A DNA stretch of 64,000 nt from Chloroflexota bacterium (GTDB lineage: Bacteria; Chloroflexota; Anaerolineae; Aggregatilineales; Phototrophicaceae). Below, one piece after another: positions 25,243-34,078 of this stretch. A program made the translations under genes and the position numbers. The stretch covers positions 124,001 through 188,000 of the forward strand of contig JACRPS010000010.1 in the NCBI GenBank assembly GCA_016223085.1, in the 5' to 3' direction. The notes under the pieces were generated by a model. That model ran no database searches, was not told where the DNA came from, and saw only the letters and a program-made list of their open reading frames with translations. The stretch's first letter is position 1. The number at the start of each line of letters is the position of its first letter.

Positions 25243-26064
25243 TTAACGTCCTGGTAACGGCCAGCCGGTGGGGGTGTAGCTGATGGTTAAGCCGGGCACA
25301 GCCAGATAACTGATGGGCAGGGTATAGAGGGGAAAGACGTTCGCCGCGCCTATTCGGGCTTCCCACTCGGCGCGGTCGTCGGGCGAGGTCCAGACCACCA
25401 GCGCAAGCTGAGCCGCACCGGAGGCGAAAGCGGCATCGGTCACAGTTTCGGCGCGAACAGTGACGTTGACGCGTGCCAGCGCCGCCGCCAGCGGCGCCGC
25501 GCCCGGCGCATGGGTGACGGCCAGTGTCAGGTCAAAACCATCCGGCCAGCCGGCGTTTGCCAGTGCCTCGCGCACGGCGCGCGTGGGAACGGACGCGGAT
25601 GCCTGTGGGACTGCGCCGGGAAGAGCGAGCGAGGTCAGGATGTTCGTCGGGTTAACGGCGTGTTTGAGTGCCGCGACGACGGCGTTGTCGTTAGTTGGTG
25701 GCAGGTCAGGATTAAACACCAGCGCCACCTGATGCTCAACCGGCGACCGCTGACCACCGGGCAGGTCACCGTAAGCGGCGATTATATCGTAACGACTGCC
25801 CAGGTCAGCCGGGTTGACGACAGTTTCCAGTGTGATCACCTGCGCGCTCTGTTCCAGCAATGGCAGGTCAGCAACCAGGCCGGCAGTGTTTGCCGCCAGG
25901 GCGTAGCGTATGACTCCGGCGGTAGCCGGTAGTGCGGCAGTTGGCGCGGCGGTGGAGGCTGGCGTGGCGGGCACGTCCACCGGGAACGGCGTCGGTTCCG
26001 GCGTGCAGGCGGTCAGGATGACCAGCAGTGCCAGTGTGCGCCGGGAGATAAGCGACCGGCACAT
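25243..26064 (-). CDS. lipoprotein with a solute-binding-protein-like region
   Basis: 273 residues. A signal peptide ends in the lipobox LTAC with Cys20, followed by a Thr/Pro-rich linker (about 21-45). The mature part has a segment (ALKHAVNPTNILTSLALPG...AREALANAGWPDGFDL) reminiscent of the C-terminal lobe of oligopeptide-type (SBP_bac_5) binding proteins. The protein is only half their length, so it is either a reduced derivative or a different fold. It starts three bases after a small membrane-protein gene and is last in an operon with the large histidine kinase, so it might be an outer sensor; this is inference. Confidence 0.6.
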   Translation of the reverse strand: MCRSLISRRTLALLVILTACTPEPTPFPVDVPATPASTAAPTAALPATAGVIRYALAANTAGLVADLPLLEQSAQVITLETVVNPADLGSRYDIIAAYGDLPGGQRSPVEHQVALVFNPDLPPTNDNAVVAALKHAVNPTNILTSLALPGAVPQASASVPTRAVREALANAGWPDGFDLTLAVTHAPGAAPLAAALARVNVTVRAETVTDAAFASGAAQLALVVWTSPDDRAEWEARIGAANVFPLYTLPISYLAVPGLTISYTPTGWPLPGR

Positions 26065-26067
26065 GGC

Positions 26068-26463
26068 TTAACCGGCGTCGGGCAGCCAGGGACTCACCAG
26101 CCCGCGCTGGAACATGCTGGCGGAGGTGGCCGCGTTAAAGAAGCTGAGGATGGAAAAGGCGACGGCAGCCGAACGGTCGTCGCGGCCACGCAGCATAGTG
26201 TACAGGCCGGGCATGATAATCACCAGCCATGACATGTAGATAAAATAAACTACCGTCCGGGCCACTCGCAGCCCTTGCAACGTCATGATGATGCCGAGCA
26301 GCGTAACCACCCCGGCCAGTATCGCGCTGGTGGCGACCGCGCCCCAGAAATTGCCGGAAATAGACTGGCTGCGGGCGGCCATCAGCGCCGCCCAGATGCC
26401 CAGAATCAACGAATAGAGGATGTGCATGTTAAACAGAATCGCGTGGAGGTCATTCAGTCCCAT
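26068..26463 (-). CDS. small four-helix membrane protein
   Basis: 131 residues with about four hydrophobic helices (roughly 8-28, 40-62, 68-88, 100-118) and short polar connections; I do not recognise the family. Its ATG lies 14 bases inside the end of the histidine kinase gene and the lipoprotein gene follows after three bases. This tight packing suggests that the membrane protein, lipoprotein and kinase act together. Confidence 0.6.
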   Translation of the reverse strand: MGLNDLHAILFNMHILYSLILGIWAALMAARSQSISGNFWGAVATSAILAGVVTLLGIIMTLQGLRVARTVVYFIYMSWLVIIMPGLYTMLRGRDDRSAAVAFSILSFFNAATSASMFQRGLVSPWLPDAG

Positions 26464-29400
26464 TACTGACTACTTTGGTTTTTGGCAGGGTAAAAATGAA
26501 GGTAGCGCCCTCGTTGAGCTTGCTCTTGACGCCGATGCGCCCGCCATGCCCTTCGATGATCGCTCTGGCAATCGCCAGCCCCAGCCCGGTGCCGGGATAG
26601 CGGCGCGCCGTGCCACCGTCTACCTGGTAGAAACGGCGGAAAATCTTCTGCTGCTCGGTGGCGTCAATGCCAATGCCGTAGTCCCGCACCGCTACCTGCA
26701 CCATCGGCCCGCCGGTATCCTGAAGCGTGACCTCAACTTTTTCGCCACCCGCGCCAAATTTTAGCGCGTTGTCCAGGAGCTTCTCAACCGCTTCACCCAC
26801 TGCGCGCGCGTCCACCAGGACGGATGGAATCGCGTCCGGCAGCGTGGTGACGATTTGCAGGTTGGCCGCCGCCGCCTGTGGACTACATCGCTCCACCACT
26901 TCGCGGACGATGGCGCGCAGGTCCGCCGGAGAGCATTCAAACATCTGGTTTTCCAGGGCCTGCACGGACACAATGTCATCCACCAGATCGGCCAGTTTTT
27001 GCGCCTTGCGGGTGATTTCCGCCAGAGCTTCCTGCTGCTGCGGATTCACCGGGCCGAAGGTGCCGTCTGCCAGCAGACCGGCATAACCCAGCACCGAAAT
27101 CAGCGGTGTTCGCAGTTCGTGGGAGACGTTCTGGATAAACTCGTCTTTCGCTTTGTCGGCTTCCTGCAGTTCGCGGTAGGCGCTTTCCAGCGCGCGGGCA
27201 CGGCTCTCCAGCGACTGGTACAGTCGTGCGTTTTCGGTGGCGCTGCTGACCACGTTGGCAATCCCCTGCGCCAGCCGGATGCTATCCTCGTCAAACAGGT
27301 GCTCATCGCGGTCCACCAGTTTGACGATGCCAACCGCCGTACCATGTTCGATCAGCGGCACCATCAGGCAGGCACGCCCGCCCCGTACCTGAATCCACTC
27401 CGCTTCCGCCGGGTCGTTTGCCAGCTTATCGAGTGTAACGACGCTGCCCCGTTTATCCTGGATCACGGCCTGCATCGTCGGATATTTCTCCATCGGGTAG
27501 GTTAGCCTGGGACGGGTGGTCCACTCGGCAAAGCCGCGCTCCCGTACGACGACCGTGTGGTCTTCGCCTGGCGTCCAGGTGCGCAGCGTCACCCAGCAGG
27601 TTTTGCCGACGGCCATGAGCTGCTGCACCAGTTGCCCCAGTTGTGCTTCTGTCGCGCTTGCCAGCGTGGTGTTTTCCGGCAGATCACTCTGCCACACCTG
27701 CACAATCGCGTTAAACTGGCTCACGTCCTTATCGCTGTAAGCCATGCTGGCGTCGGTGCTGTACAGGTCGGCCAGCCCCGCGACCGCCCCGCCCACCCAC
27801 AGCGGCGCGACCATCAGGTTCGCCATGCCGGTTTCTTCCAGGCTGGCGCGGTAGTCCGGCACCAGGTCAACATCCTGCGCTGACGCAAACACCGGCAGGC
27901 CGGAAGCCAGCGCGGCGCGGTTAAGTGGTTCTTTCGCCAGGCTGCGGCGGGGCGCGTCTTCCTTCGGCCAGTGAATGTCCACCACTTCCGCCAGAGCCTC
28001 AAGCTGGTTCTTGGGGGCATTCCACGCCATAATCACGCAGCGCGCCACCCCCAGTCCTTCGGCGACACTGTGGACGATACTTTCCAGCACCTGGGCAAAT
28101 TGCAGCGTGGACGAGGCCGCGCCGCTGGCCTTCAGCAGCATCCCCAGTTCGCGCACGCGGCGCTGTGATTCGTCGAACAGGCGGGCATTAACGACGGAAA
28201 TCGCCGCCGTCCCGGCCATGCTTTCCAGCAGGCGCAGGTCATTTTCGTCAAATGCCTGATTGTTGTGTTTGTTCACCACCTCGATCACGCCGATGACCTG
28301 CTCCGCGTTAATCAGCGGCACAGCGATCAGCGACCGGGTTTGCAGGCCGGTTTTTTCGTCCACGTCGCGGTAATAACGCGGGTCCTTGGTGATGTCTGCC
28401 ACAAGCTGCGGCTGCGCTTCCCGCGCGACCCAACCGGCCACCCCCTGGCCGACCGGCACGCGCACTCCCTGAATGATGTCCGCGCCGGAACCAACCGCCG
28501 CCACGCCGATGAGTTCGGTCGGGTTGTCCTTGTTGAGCAGGAACAGGGAAGCGCCCTGTGCCTCCACCACTTCGACCGCCGCGTTCAGGATGTTTTGCAG
28601 CGTTTCGTGCAGGGAGACGTTAGAAGCGATGACATGCGCCGCGCGGTTGAGCGCCTGCAGGTGGCTGGTCTGCCGTTCCAGTTCCTGCTCGCGGTTTTTC
28701 TGCTGGGTTATGTCCGACAGCACGATGACCTGGCTGTTTACGTCCGACTGCGCGCGCGACCGGGTGAGCCAGACCGGTATCACCCGATTTTCGCGGGTGA
28801 TAAGGCGCTGCTCAAATTTCATCGTCGCAATGCCTTCGCGCAGCAGGCCGAGCATGACTTCGGCACGGTCATCTTCGTGGAACAGTTCGCCCACCGAACG
28901 GCCTTCGAGATAGCCTTTGGGGTGGTTGGTCATGCGCAGCATCCGGCGATTGACGTAGCGGATGATGCCCTTGTCGTCAATCACCACCAGGCCATCGCTC
29001 ATCGTGTCCAGCATCATCTCGCGGAAGGCCTGTTCGCGCTCCATATCCTGTTCGCGCTGCGTCAGGTTCAAAATCAGGCGTGAGTAGTCAAGCGCGATAG
29101 CCGCCTGGCTGCCAAGCGACGACAGGATTTGCTGCGCGCGCGACAGGTCCATGTTGTGCGGCTGTAAACTGCCCAGCGCCATCACGCCAGAGGTTTTGCC
29201 GGCGGCGGTCAGTGGGACGATGGTCAGGTAATTGATACGCAGGTCGCGCGCCGCCTGTGCCAGCAGGCGCGTGGATGGGGTGGCATCCAGCCGGTCAATC
29301 GGCTGATTAATCAGCGTCTGACGGGAGATAAAGGCCACACACAGTGGATTCTGACTGTCGGTGATGGGGAAACGCGGCCCGGCCTGGCCTTCACCGGCGG

Positions 29401-29962
29401 TCAGCAGGAAGTCGGTTTCAGCGCGCGAGCCACTGGTGGTGACGAGGATGCGGCTGGCAAGCGACTGGTCTTCGTCGTCCAGCGCCAGCAGCCAGACGAG
29501 GCTGGACTGCAAAATCGTCATGGCAGAGTGCGCCACTTCTTCCAGCAGGCGCTGCACATCCACCGGCGACTGTGGGGTGGTCGCCAGTGCTGCTTCGATG
29601 CGGCGGACCAGATCGTTGAGGTTGATCGGCTTGGTGATGTAATCAATCGCGCCGGCCATCATACCTTCGGAGCGGGCATCGCCGGGGTTTTTAGCCGTGA
29701 CCAGTATCACGGGGATGCCGGCAGTTTTGGGGTTGGCTTTTAAACGGCGGCAGGTTTCGATGCCGTCCATTTTGGGCATCATCACGTCGAGCAGAATCAG
29801 ATCAGGGGATTGCTGTTCCGCCAGTTCCAGCGCCTGCACGCTGCTGGTCACGCCGGTAGCGCGGAAATTGTGGCTCTCCAGCCACTCCTTCAGCAGCTTC
29901 ACGGTATCGGGAATGTCGTCTACGATCAGGATTCGTCCGCGCGGGCTGTCGCCGTTGGTCAT
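26450..29962 (-). CDS. REC-GAF-PAS-GAF3-HisKA-HATPase hybrid kinase
   Basis: 1170 residues, soluble. Order: intact receiver (1-125; VDD, D59, K111), a GAF-like domain (about 130-305), PAS (about 320-440; MSDGLVVIDDKGIIRYVN), GAF (445-615; VGQGVAGWVAREAQ), GAF-like (615-775), GAF-like (775-930), HisKA with VSHELRTPL (about 950-960), HATPase_c ending RRYPGTGLGLAIARAIIEGHGG. This looks like a cytosolic integrator of several small-molecule or redox signals. A receiver at the N terminus of a kinase suggests it is itself a phosphorelay target. Start ATG 29962 follows GGGG four bases upstream; a TTG at 29983 is less likely. No response regulator with an output domain is adjacent. Confidence 0.88.
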   Translation of the reverse strand: MTNGDSPRGRILIVDDIPDTVKLLKEWLESHNFRATGVTSSVQALELAEQQSPDLILLDVMMPKMDGIETCRRLKANPKTAGIPVILVTAKNPGDARSEGMMAGAIDYITKPINLNDLVRRIEAALATTPQSPVDVQRLLEEVAHSAMTILQSSLVWLLALDDEDQSLASRILVTTSGSRAETDFLLTAGEGQAGPRFPITDSQNPLCVAFISRQTLINQPIDRLDATPSTRLLAQAARDLRINYLTIVPLTAAGKTSGVMALGSLQPHNMDLSRAQQILSSLGSQAAIALDYSRLILNLTQREQDMEREQAFREMMLDTMSDGLVVIDDKGIIRYVNRRMLRMTNHPKGYLEGRSVGELFHEDDRAEVMLGLLREGIATMKFEQRLITRENRVIPVWLTRSRAQSDVNSQVIVLSDITQQKNREQELERQTSHLQALNRAAHVIASNVSLHETLQNILNAAVEVVEAQGASLFLLNKDNPTELIGVAAVGSGADIIQGVRVPVGQGVAGWVAREAQPQLVADITKDPRYYRDVDEKTGLQTRSLIAVPLINAEQVIGVIEVVNKHNNQAFDENDLRLLESMAGTAAISVVNARLFDESQRRVRELGMLLKASGAASSTLQFAQVLESIVHSVAEGLGVARCVIMAWNAPKNQLEALAEVVDIHWPKEDAPRRSLAKEPLNRAALASGLPVFASAQDVDLVPDYRASLEETGMANLMVAPLWVGGAVAGLADLYSTDASMAYSDKDVSQFNAIVQVWQSDLPENTTLASATEAQLGQLVQQLMAVGKTCWVTLRTWTPGEDHTVVVRERGFAEWTTRPRLTYPMEKYPTMQAVIQDKRGSVVTLDKLANDPAEAEWIQVRGGRACLMVPLIEHGTAVGIVKLVDRDEHLFDEDSIRLAQGIANVVSSATENARLYQSLESRARALESAYRELQEADKAKDEFIQNVSHELRTPLISVLGYAGLLADGTFGPVNPQQQEALAEITRKAQKLADLVDDIVSVQALENQMFECSPADLRAIVREVVERCSPQAAAANLQIVTTLPDAIPSVLVDARAVGEAVEKLLDNALKFGAGGEKVEVTLQDTGGPMVQVAVRDYGIGIDATEQQKIFRRFYQVDGGTARRYPGTGLGLAIARAIIEGHGGRIGVKSKLNEGATFIFTLPKTKVVSNGTE

Positions 29963-29996
29963 AGACCCCTGCCTCTGTTTCAACTAACAATCCCTG

Positions 29997-30026
29997 ATTA
30001 TAGAAAATGGAAATTGCAAGCGCCAA
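29997..30026 (-). promoter_or_regulatory. promoter of the hybrid kinase operon
   Basis: On the minus strand TTGGCG (30026-30021), an 18-base spacer and a perfect TATAAT (30002-29997) lie 35 bases before the start codon. Confidence 0.6.
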
Positions 30027-30085
30027 ACGGAATCTAGTACTTTAGTGTTTTTTGCGTTTATCCTTCGTTCAATAACGGTATGTGG

Positions 30086-30116
30086 AATAAAAAGTCGGGG
30101 GCACTGCCCCCGACTT
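30086..30116 (-). terminator. terminator of the UbiA gene
   Basis: A perfect 11-base-pair stem pairs 30106-30116 with 30092-30102 around a three-base loop; on the minus strand it runs into five T. It lies 24 bases past the UbiA stop. Confidence 0.9.
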
Positions 30117-30139
30117 CACAACGGTTTTTGTTGCCGGGT

Positions 30140-31054
30140 TCAGGACAACAGCACCTGCTGCACCAGCACCGAGATCAGCCAGACGGCAATGGTCAGGTTG
30201 GCGACCAGCAGCCCCTGAATCTGCATCCCGCCGCTGATGTCTACCGCCTCGGTGCCGCGCATGTCGGTGCTTGGGCGGAAGATCATGCTGACCGGAACGC
30301 TGGCAAGCAGCACCAGTCCCAGCCACAGCGGAAACACGCCCTGGACGATGGCGGCCAGCAGACAGACCGCCGCCAGCCCAATCGAGAGATACATCACGCG
30401 GCGCGTGTTGTTTTCGCCGAGGACGATGGCGGTGTTAAACAGCCCGGCAGCCTTGTCCATTTCGAAGTCACGAAGCTGGTTGTAAAGCTGGCCGTAGACC
30501 GACACCAGCGTGACACTGGCCGCCACAAACCAGACGATGCCCGGCTGGGTGTGATAGGTGAAATACCCGGCCAGCAGCAGGAAGCCGCTTAACATCAGCG
30601 AGTGGGAAACCACGTCCGTGACCGGCCACGCTTTGAGCCGCACCGGACGCCAGGAATAAAGATGTGATAAGAGCAGGGTAGCGATGCCGATGAGCAGCGC
30701 CCACACACCGCCCAGGGCATACAGAATGAGCGTGATGGCGGCAACCACCCGGCAGGCTGCATAACCGACGCGCACGCCAATCTGGCCGCTGGAGATGGGA
30801 TTGCGGGCAGCGCGGGCCGGGTCACGGGCGTCATCAGGCGCATCTTCAATATCATTAATCATAAACGCGTAGGCGACGGCCAGGATATTCGCCGCCGTGA
30901 CCGCCACCAGCCGCCAGTCGAGCAGAATATCATGAGGGCGGGTCGCCAGCAGCGCACCGAGGATGGTTAGCGGTACGACAAACGGTACATATTCTTTCCA
31001 GCGAGTTAGCTGAATCAGCCCTCGTAGTTGGTCACTAATCGGTAGTTCTTTCAA
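30140..31054 (-). CDS. UbiA-family prenyltransferase
   Basis: 304 residues with eight or nine membrane helices. The two Asp-rich motifs of the family are visible: NDIEDAPDDARDP (about 65-77) with the following NPISSG, and RDFEMDKAAG (about 196-205). UbiA enzymes attach a polyprenyl chain to an aromatic or sugar acceptor; menaquinone, chlorophyll, haem A or archaeal-type lipids are possible products and the sequence does not decide. The frame opens at ATG 31105, but TTG 31054 has the perfect ribosome site AGGAGG seven bases upstream, so it is taken as the start. Confidence 0.82.
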   Translation of the reverse strand: MKELPISDQLRGLIQLTRWKEYVPFVVPLTILGALLATRPHDILLDWRLVAVTAANILAVAYAFMINDIEDAPDDARDPARAARNPISSGQIGVRVGYAACRVVAAITLILYALGGVWALLIGIATLLLSHLYSWRPVRLKAWPVTDVVSHSLMLSGFLLLAGYFTYHTQPGIVWFVAASVTLVSVYGQLYNQLRDFEMDKAAGLFNTAIVLGENNTRRVMYLSIGLAAVCLLAAIVQGVFPLWLGLVLLASVPVSMIFRPSTDMRGTEAVDISGGMQIQGLLVANLTIAVWLISVLVQQVLLS

Positions 31055-31177
31055 GGCTATTCCTCCTGGTCGTGTATCGGCCTGTAAACATAACACGCAA
31101 CCCATTCATTCGCTGCGTTTCGAGCGTCGGTCAAACGACGGTTGGCAATTTCCGGCGCTCACGGTAAGATGCAACTC

Positions 31178-32746
31178 ATGCCACGCTTAAGCTATCTGAT
31201 CGCGCTTCTGCTCCTCGCCGCCTGCGCTGTTACCGGGGCGGATAGCCAGCTTATCCCAACGGCGACACCGATCCCTTTGCCCCAGACAACACCCGTACCG
31301 ACGGTAGACCGGCAGCTTCGCCAGGTACCAACGCCGTCACCAGCGCCTACGTCAAGTGCGCTTCCGGCGCAGTGCCAGGGCACGGCAGAACTGCCGGGGA
31401 CCCGTCATACGGTTCTTGCTGAACTCGATTACGCAAATCGTCAACTGGTGGTGCGCCAGATGGTGGATTATATCAACCGCACGACTGTTGGCCTATCCCA
31501 GATTATATTCAATATCAAGGCGAATGCGTGGCCGGGAATCTTAAGCCTTGACGAGGTGACGGTAGACGGGGGGAAACCGGCAAGCACGTCTCTAGTCGGT
31601 CAGCGGCTGGTCGTGAACCTGGAGGCAGCACTGAAACCAGGCTGTGCGGTCAAGGTTGAACTGTGGTTTGGGCTGCGGCTTCCGGTAATTAACCTGGCTA
31701 GTCCGGAGGCGTACCGGGGTTACCTCGGTTACAGTCCGCGCCAGTTGAACCTGGGACACTGGCTGGCGACGGTCGCGCCCCGGCTGGCTGACGACTGGGT
31801 GTCGCGCGAGGATACGCCGATCGGCGAGCAGGATGTGCTGGATGAAGCCGACTGGGACGTGACGCTGACCGTCAGCAACGCGCCGGATGGGCTGCGGGTG
31901 GCCGCGCCGGGCGTGGTGCGGGAGAACGGGCCGGCACACTGGCATTTTGTGCTGAATCGCGCGCGTGACTTCAGTTTGAGCCTGAGCGACGCTTTCGTCA
32001 TGACCAGCGCGCGCAGCGCCAACGGGGTCAAGGTGGAACTGTACACATTTGCGGAGGCGCGGATTCAAACCGAGTCTGGCATACTTGACAGCGCAGCGTT
32101 CGCGCTGGACTCGGCGGTGAAAGCGACGGAAACCTTCAGCGATCTGTACGGGGCGTATCCCTATGACCGGTTGGTGATTGTGCAGGGGGATTTCCCGGAT
32201 GGCATGGAATTCAGCGGGATAGTGTTTGTCGGCGGGGAGTACTTCCGAGCGTTTAACGGGCCAACCAGCTACCTGATGATTATCACCGTCCACGAAATTT
32301 CGCATCAATGGTGGTACAGCAAGGTCGGCAATGACCAGGCCATGAGTCCCTGGCTGGATGAAGCCCTGGCGACCTACAGCGAATACGTGTTTATTGAGGA
32401 ATATTACCCGGCGCTGAAAGACTGGTGGTGGGATTTCCGCGTGAACCGGCTGGCGCCCGAAGGCTATGTGGACAGCACCGTGTACGAGTTTTCGTCACGG
32501 CGGGCGTATATCAACGCCGTGTATTTGCGCGGCACGCAGATGCTGCACGATTTACGGTCTGATCTGGGCACGGAAGCGTTTTTTGACTGGCTGCGCCGGT
32601 ATGGCGACGCTGGGGCAGGGCGGTTGATGGCGCCCGAACAGTTCTGGTCGCTCCTGACGCCGGAACAGCTTGCAGCGACGCGGGCGACCCGAGAGCGCTA
32701 CCTGCGCCAGCCCGACTTTACGGTATTGCAGATGGGCGGTTCGTAA
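31178..32746 (+). CDS. lipoprotein metallopeptidase, M1 aminopeptidase-like
   Basis: About 523 residues. A signal peptide ending in the lipobox LAAC and a Thr/Pro linker (TATPIPLPQTTPVPTV) tether the protein to the membrane surface. The C-terminal half holds the gluzincin site H372-E-I-S-H376 followed 18 residues later by E395 (WLDEALATYSEY), and a GMEFSG motif in place of the GAMEN motif of M1 aminopeptidases. It should be a zinc peptidase acting on peptides outside the cell. Two possible ATG codons (31169, 31178) differ by three residues. It is divergent from the UbiA gene and convergent with the glycosylase. Confidence 0.85.
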   Translation: MPRLSYLIALLLLAACAVTGADSQLIPTATPIPLPQTTPVPTVDRQLRQVPTPSPAPTSSALPAQCQGTAELPGTRHTVLAELDYANRQLVVRQMVDYINRTTVGLSQIIFNIKANAWPGILSLDEVTVDGGKPASTSLVGQRLVVNLEAALKPGCAVKVELWFGLRLPVINLASPEAYRGYLGYSPRQLNLGHWLATVAPRLADDWVSREDTPIGEQDVLDEADWDVTLTVSNAPDGLRVAAPGVVRENGPAHWHFVLNRARDFSLSLSDAFVMTSARSANGVKVELYTFAEARIQTESGILDSAAFALDSAVKATETFSDLYGAYPYDRLVIVQGDFPDGMEFSGIVFVGGEYFRAFNGPTSYLMIITVHEISHQWWYSKVGNDQAMSPWLDEALATYSEYVFIEEYYPALKDWWWDFRVNRLAPEGYVDSTVYEFSSRRAYINAVYLRGTQMLHDLRSDLGTEAFFDWLRRYGDAGAGRLMAPEQFWSLLTPEQLAATRATRERYLRQPDFTVLQMGGS

Positions 32747-32779
32747 AAGTGGTGAGCGCAAAGCATTAAGCCCCTGCAC

Positions 32780-34003
32780 TTATCGTAAGGTGGTTTTCCA
32801 CCCTTCCGGTACGCGGTCGGTATAGACGATGTTTGTTGCACCGAGGAAGGTGGCGAGGTTTTCTATGGCAGCCCGGATGGTGTGGGCGGTGTCCCTGTCC
32901 TGTGGCGCGCCGGGTTCGGCGTAAACCGCATTAATGTTTAACACGCCCTGTTTACGATCCAGCAGCGGGTCAATCCGCCCGATCAGGCGGTCGCCGTGCA
33001 GGATGGGCAGGACAAAATAGCCGTATCTGCGTTTGTCCTTCGGCACGTAAATCTCAATCCGGTACTCGAAGTGAAACATCGATTCGGTGCGCGCCCGGTC
33101 GGCAATCAGGTTGTCAAATGGCGACAGCAGCGTGGTGCGGGGCTGCCAGTCGCCTGCTTCCAGCCGGTCGAGCAGCGGCAGTTCGTCCGTGTGGATATAC
33201 CACACGCCCGGCCAGGTCACTCCGTCGCCGGCAATCTTCACGCGCTGGATGCGGCCTTCCGCTTCAAGTTCATCCAGCACGGACGGCAGATCAGGGTAGC
33301 GGCTGCGCGTGAAGTGCTGTTTGATCTGGTTGGCGCGGGCGACGCCGAGCGCGCGCAGGGCGCGCTGGGCGGACCGGCGCACGACTTCGCGGCGTGAAAG
33401 CGCGTGGCGCGGCGTCCAGTCTGGCAGGCAGCGTTCGGCCAGGTCCCAGTAACGGGTTTGTCCCCGGCGCTCCTTCACCAGAATTTTCCCCTGAAGCCAC
33501 AGGAAATCGAGCATCCGGCTGACGTTGCGCCCGCTGGTCCAGCCGGTCGAAGCCCAACCCGACGCTGTTTTATCCTCAAAATCCTTGGATGACAGCGGGC
33601 CGCGCTTTTCCAGTTCATTCAGGATGTGATCCCGGAAAGCCGCGTTTTGTTGAATCCATTTCTGCCAGTAGGCCGGTTCGCCATTGGCGTAGCGGCTCAT
33701 CATCTCGGCGTGAATCGGGTAGTCCTCGGTCAGCACGATGGAAGCGGCGTGCGCCCAGTATTCAAAAAGCTGGCGATCATGCCACAACAGGCGGTCAAGC
33801 TGCGCCCGGTCATAATTCCCCAGGCGGCTCCACAGCACCAGTAGATGGCTGCGGGCGACGGCGCTGGTCGGGTCAAGCTGAAGGCAGCCCAGGTCCCGAA
33901 TCACGTCCAGCATGTTATCAGCAGGGCGAGGCTGGCCGTCCAGGTGCTGGCGGGCGATGGCTAACCGGCGGGCTGTAGTGGGGGTGAGAGTTCGGATAGT
34001 CAT
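32780..34003 (-). CDS. YcaQ/AlkX-type DNA glycosylase (HTH_42 family)
   Basis: 407 residues of the winged-helix HTH_42 family. The diagnostic block LGCLQLDPTSAVARSHLLVL contains Q42-x-D44, the catalytic QxD pair of E. coli YcaQ, and LFEYWAHAASIV follows. The family excises alkylated bases, YcaQ in particular unhooks interstrand crosslinks and N7-alkylguanine. Length agrees with the family. The gene lies 75 bases downstream of a radical-SAM/HhH protein on the same strand, with a hairpin between, suggesting a joint DNA repair or modification unit. Confidence 0.85.
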   Translation of the reverse strand: MTIRTLTPTTARRLAIARQHLDGQPRPADNMLDVIRDLGCLQLDPTSAVARSHLLVLWSRLGNYDRAQLDRLLWHDRQLFEYWAHAASIVLTEDYPIHAEMMSRYANGEPAYWQKWIQQNAAFRDHILNELEKRGPLSSKDFEDKTASGWASTGWTSGRNVSRMLDFLWLQGKILVKERRGQTRYWDLAERCLPDWTPRHALSRREVVRRSAQRALRALGVARANQIKQHFTRSRYPDLPSVLDELEAEGRIQRVKIAGDGVTWPGVWYIHTDELPLLDRLEAGDWQPRTTLLSPFDNLIADRARTESMFHFEYRIEIYVPKDKRRYGYFVLPILHGDRLIGRIDPLLDRKQGVLNINAVYAEPGAPQDRDTAHTIRAAIENLATFLGATNIVYTDRVPEGWKTTLR

Positions 34004-34043
34004 TCAAAAAACCTTAACCCAAAGTCGCAAAGTTTCCAATTAC

Positions 34044-34070
34044 TGCTGCCGCCAGGGGATTGCGGCAGCA
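34044..34070 (-). other. intercistronic hairpin
   Basis: A perfect nine-base-pair stem TGCTGCCGC (34044-34052) / GCGGCAGCA (34062-34070) with a nine-base loop lies between the radical-SAM gene and the glycosylase gene. It lacks a T run, so read-through is likely; it may set the ratio of the two transcripts. Confidence 0.6.
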
Positions 34071-34078
34071 ACTGCAAA

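Noticed and set aside
31055-31105. ATG 31105 as start of the UbiA gene
   Set aside because: It lacks a ribosome site, and the added residues are partly encoded by the perfect AGGAGG that serves TTG 31054.
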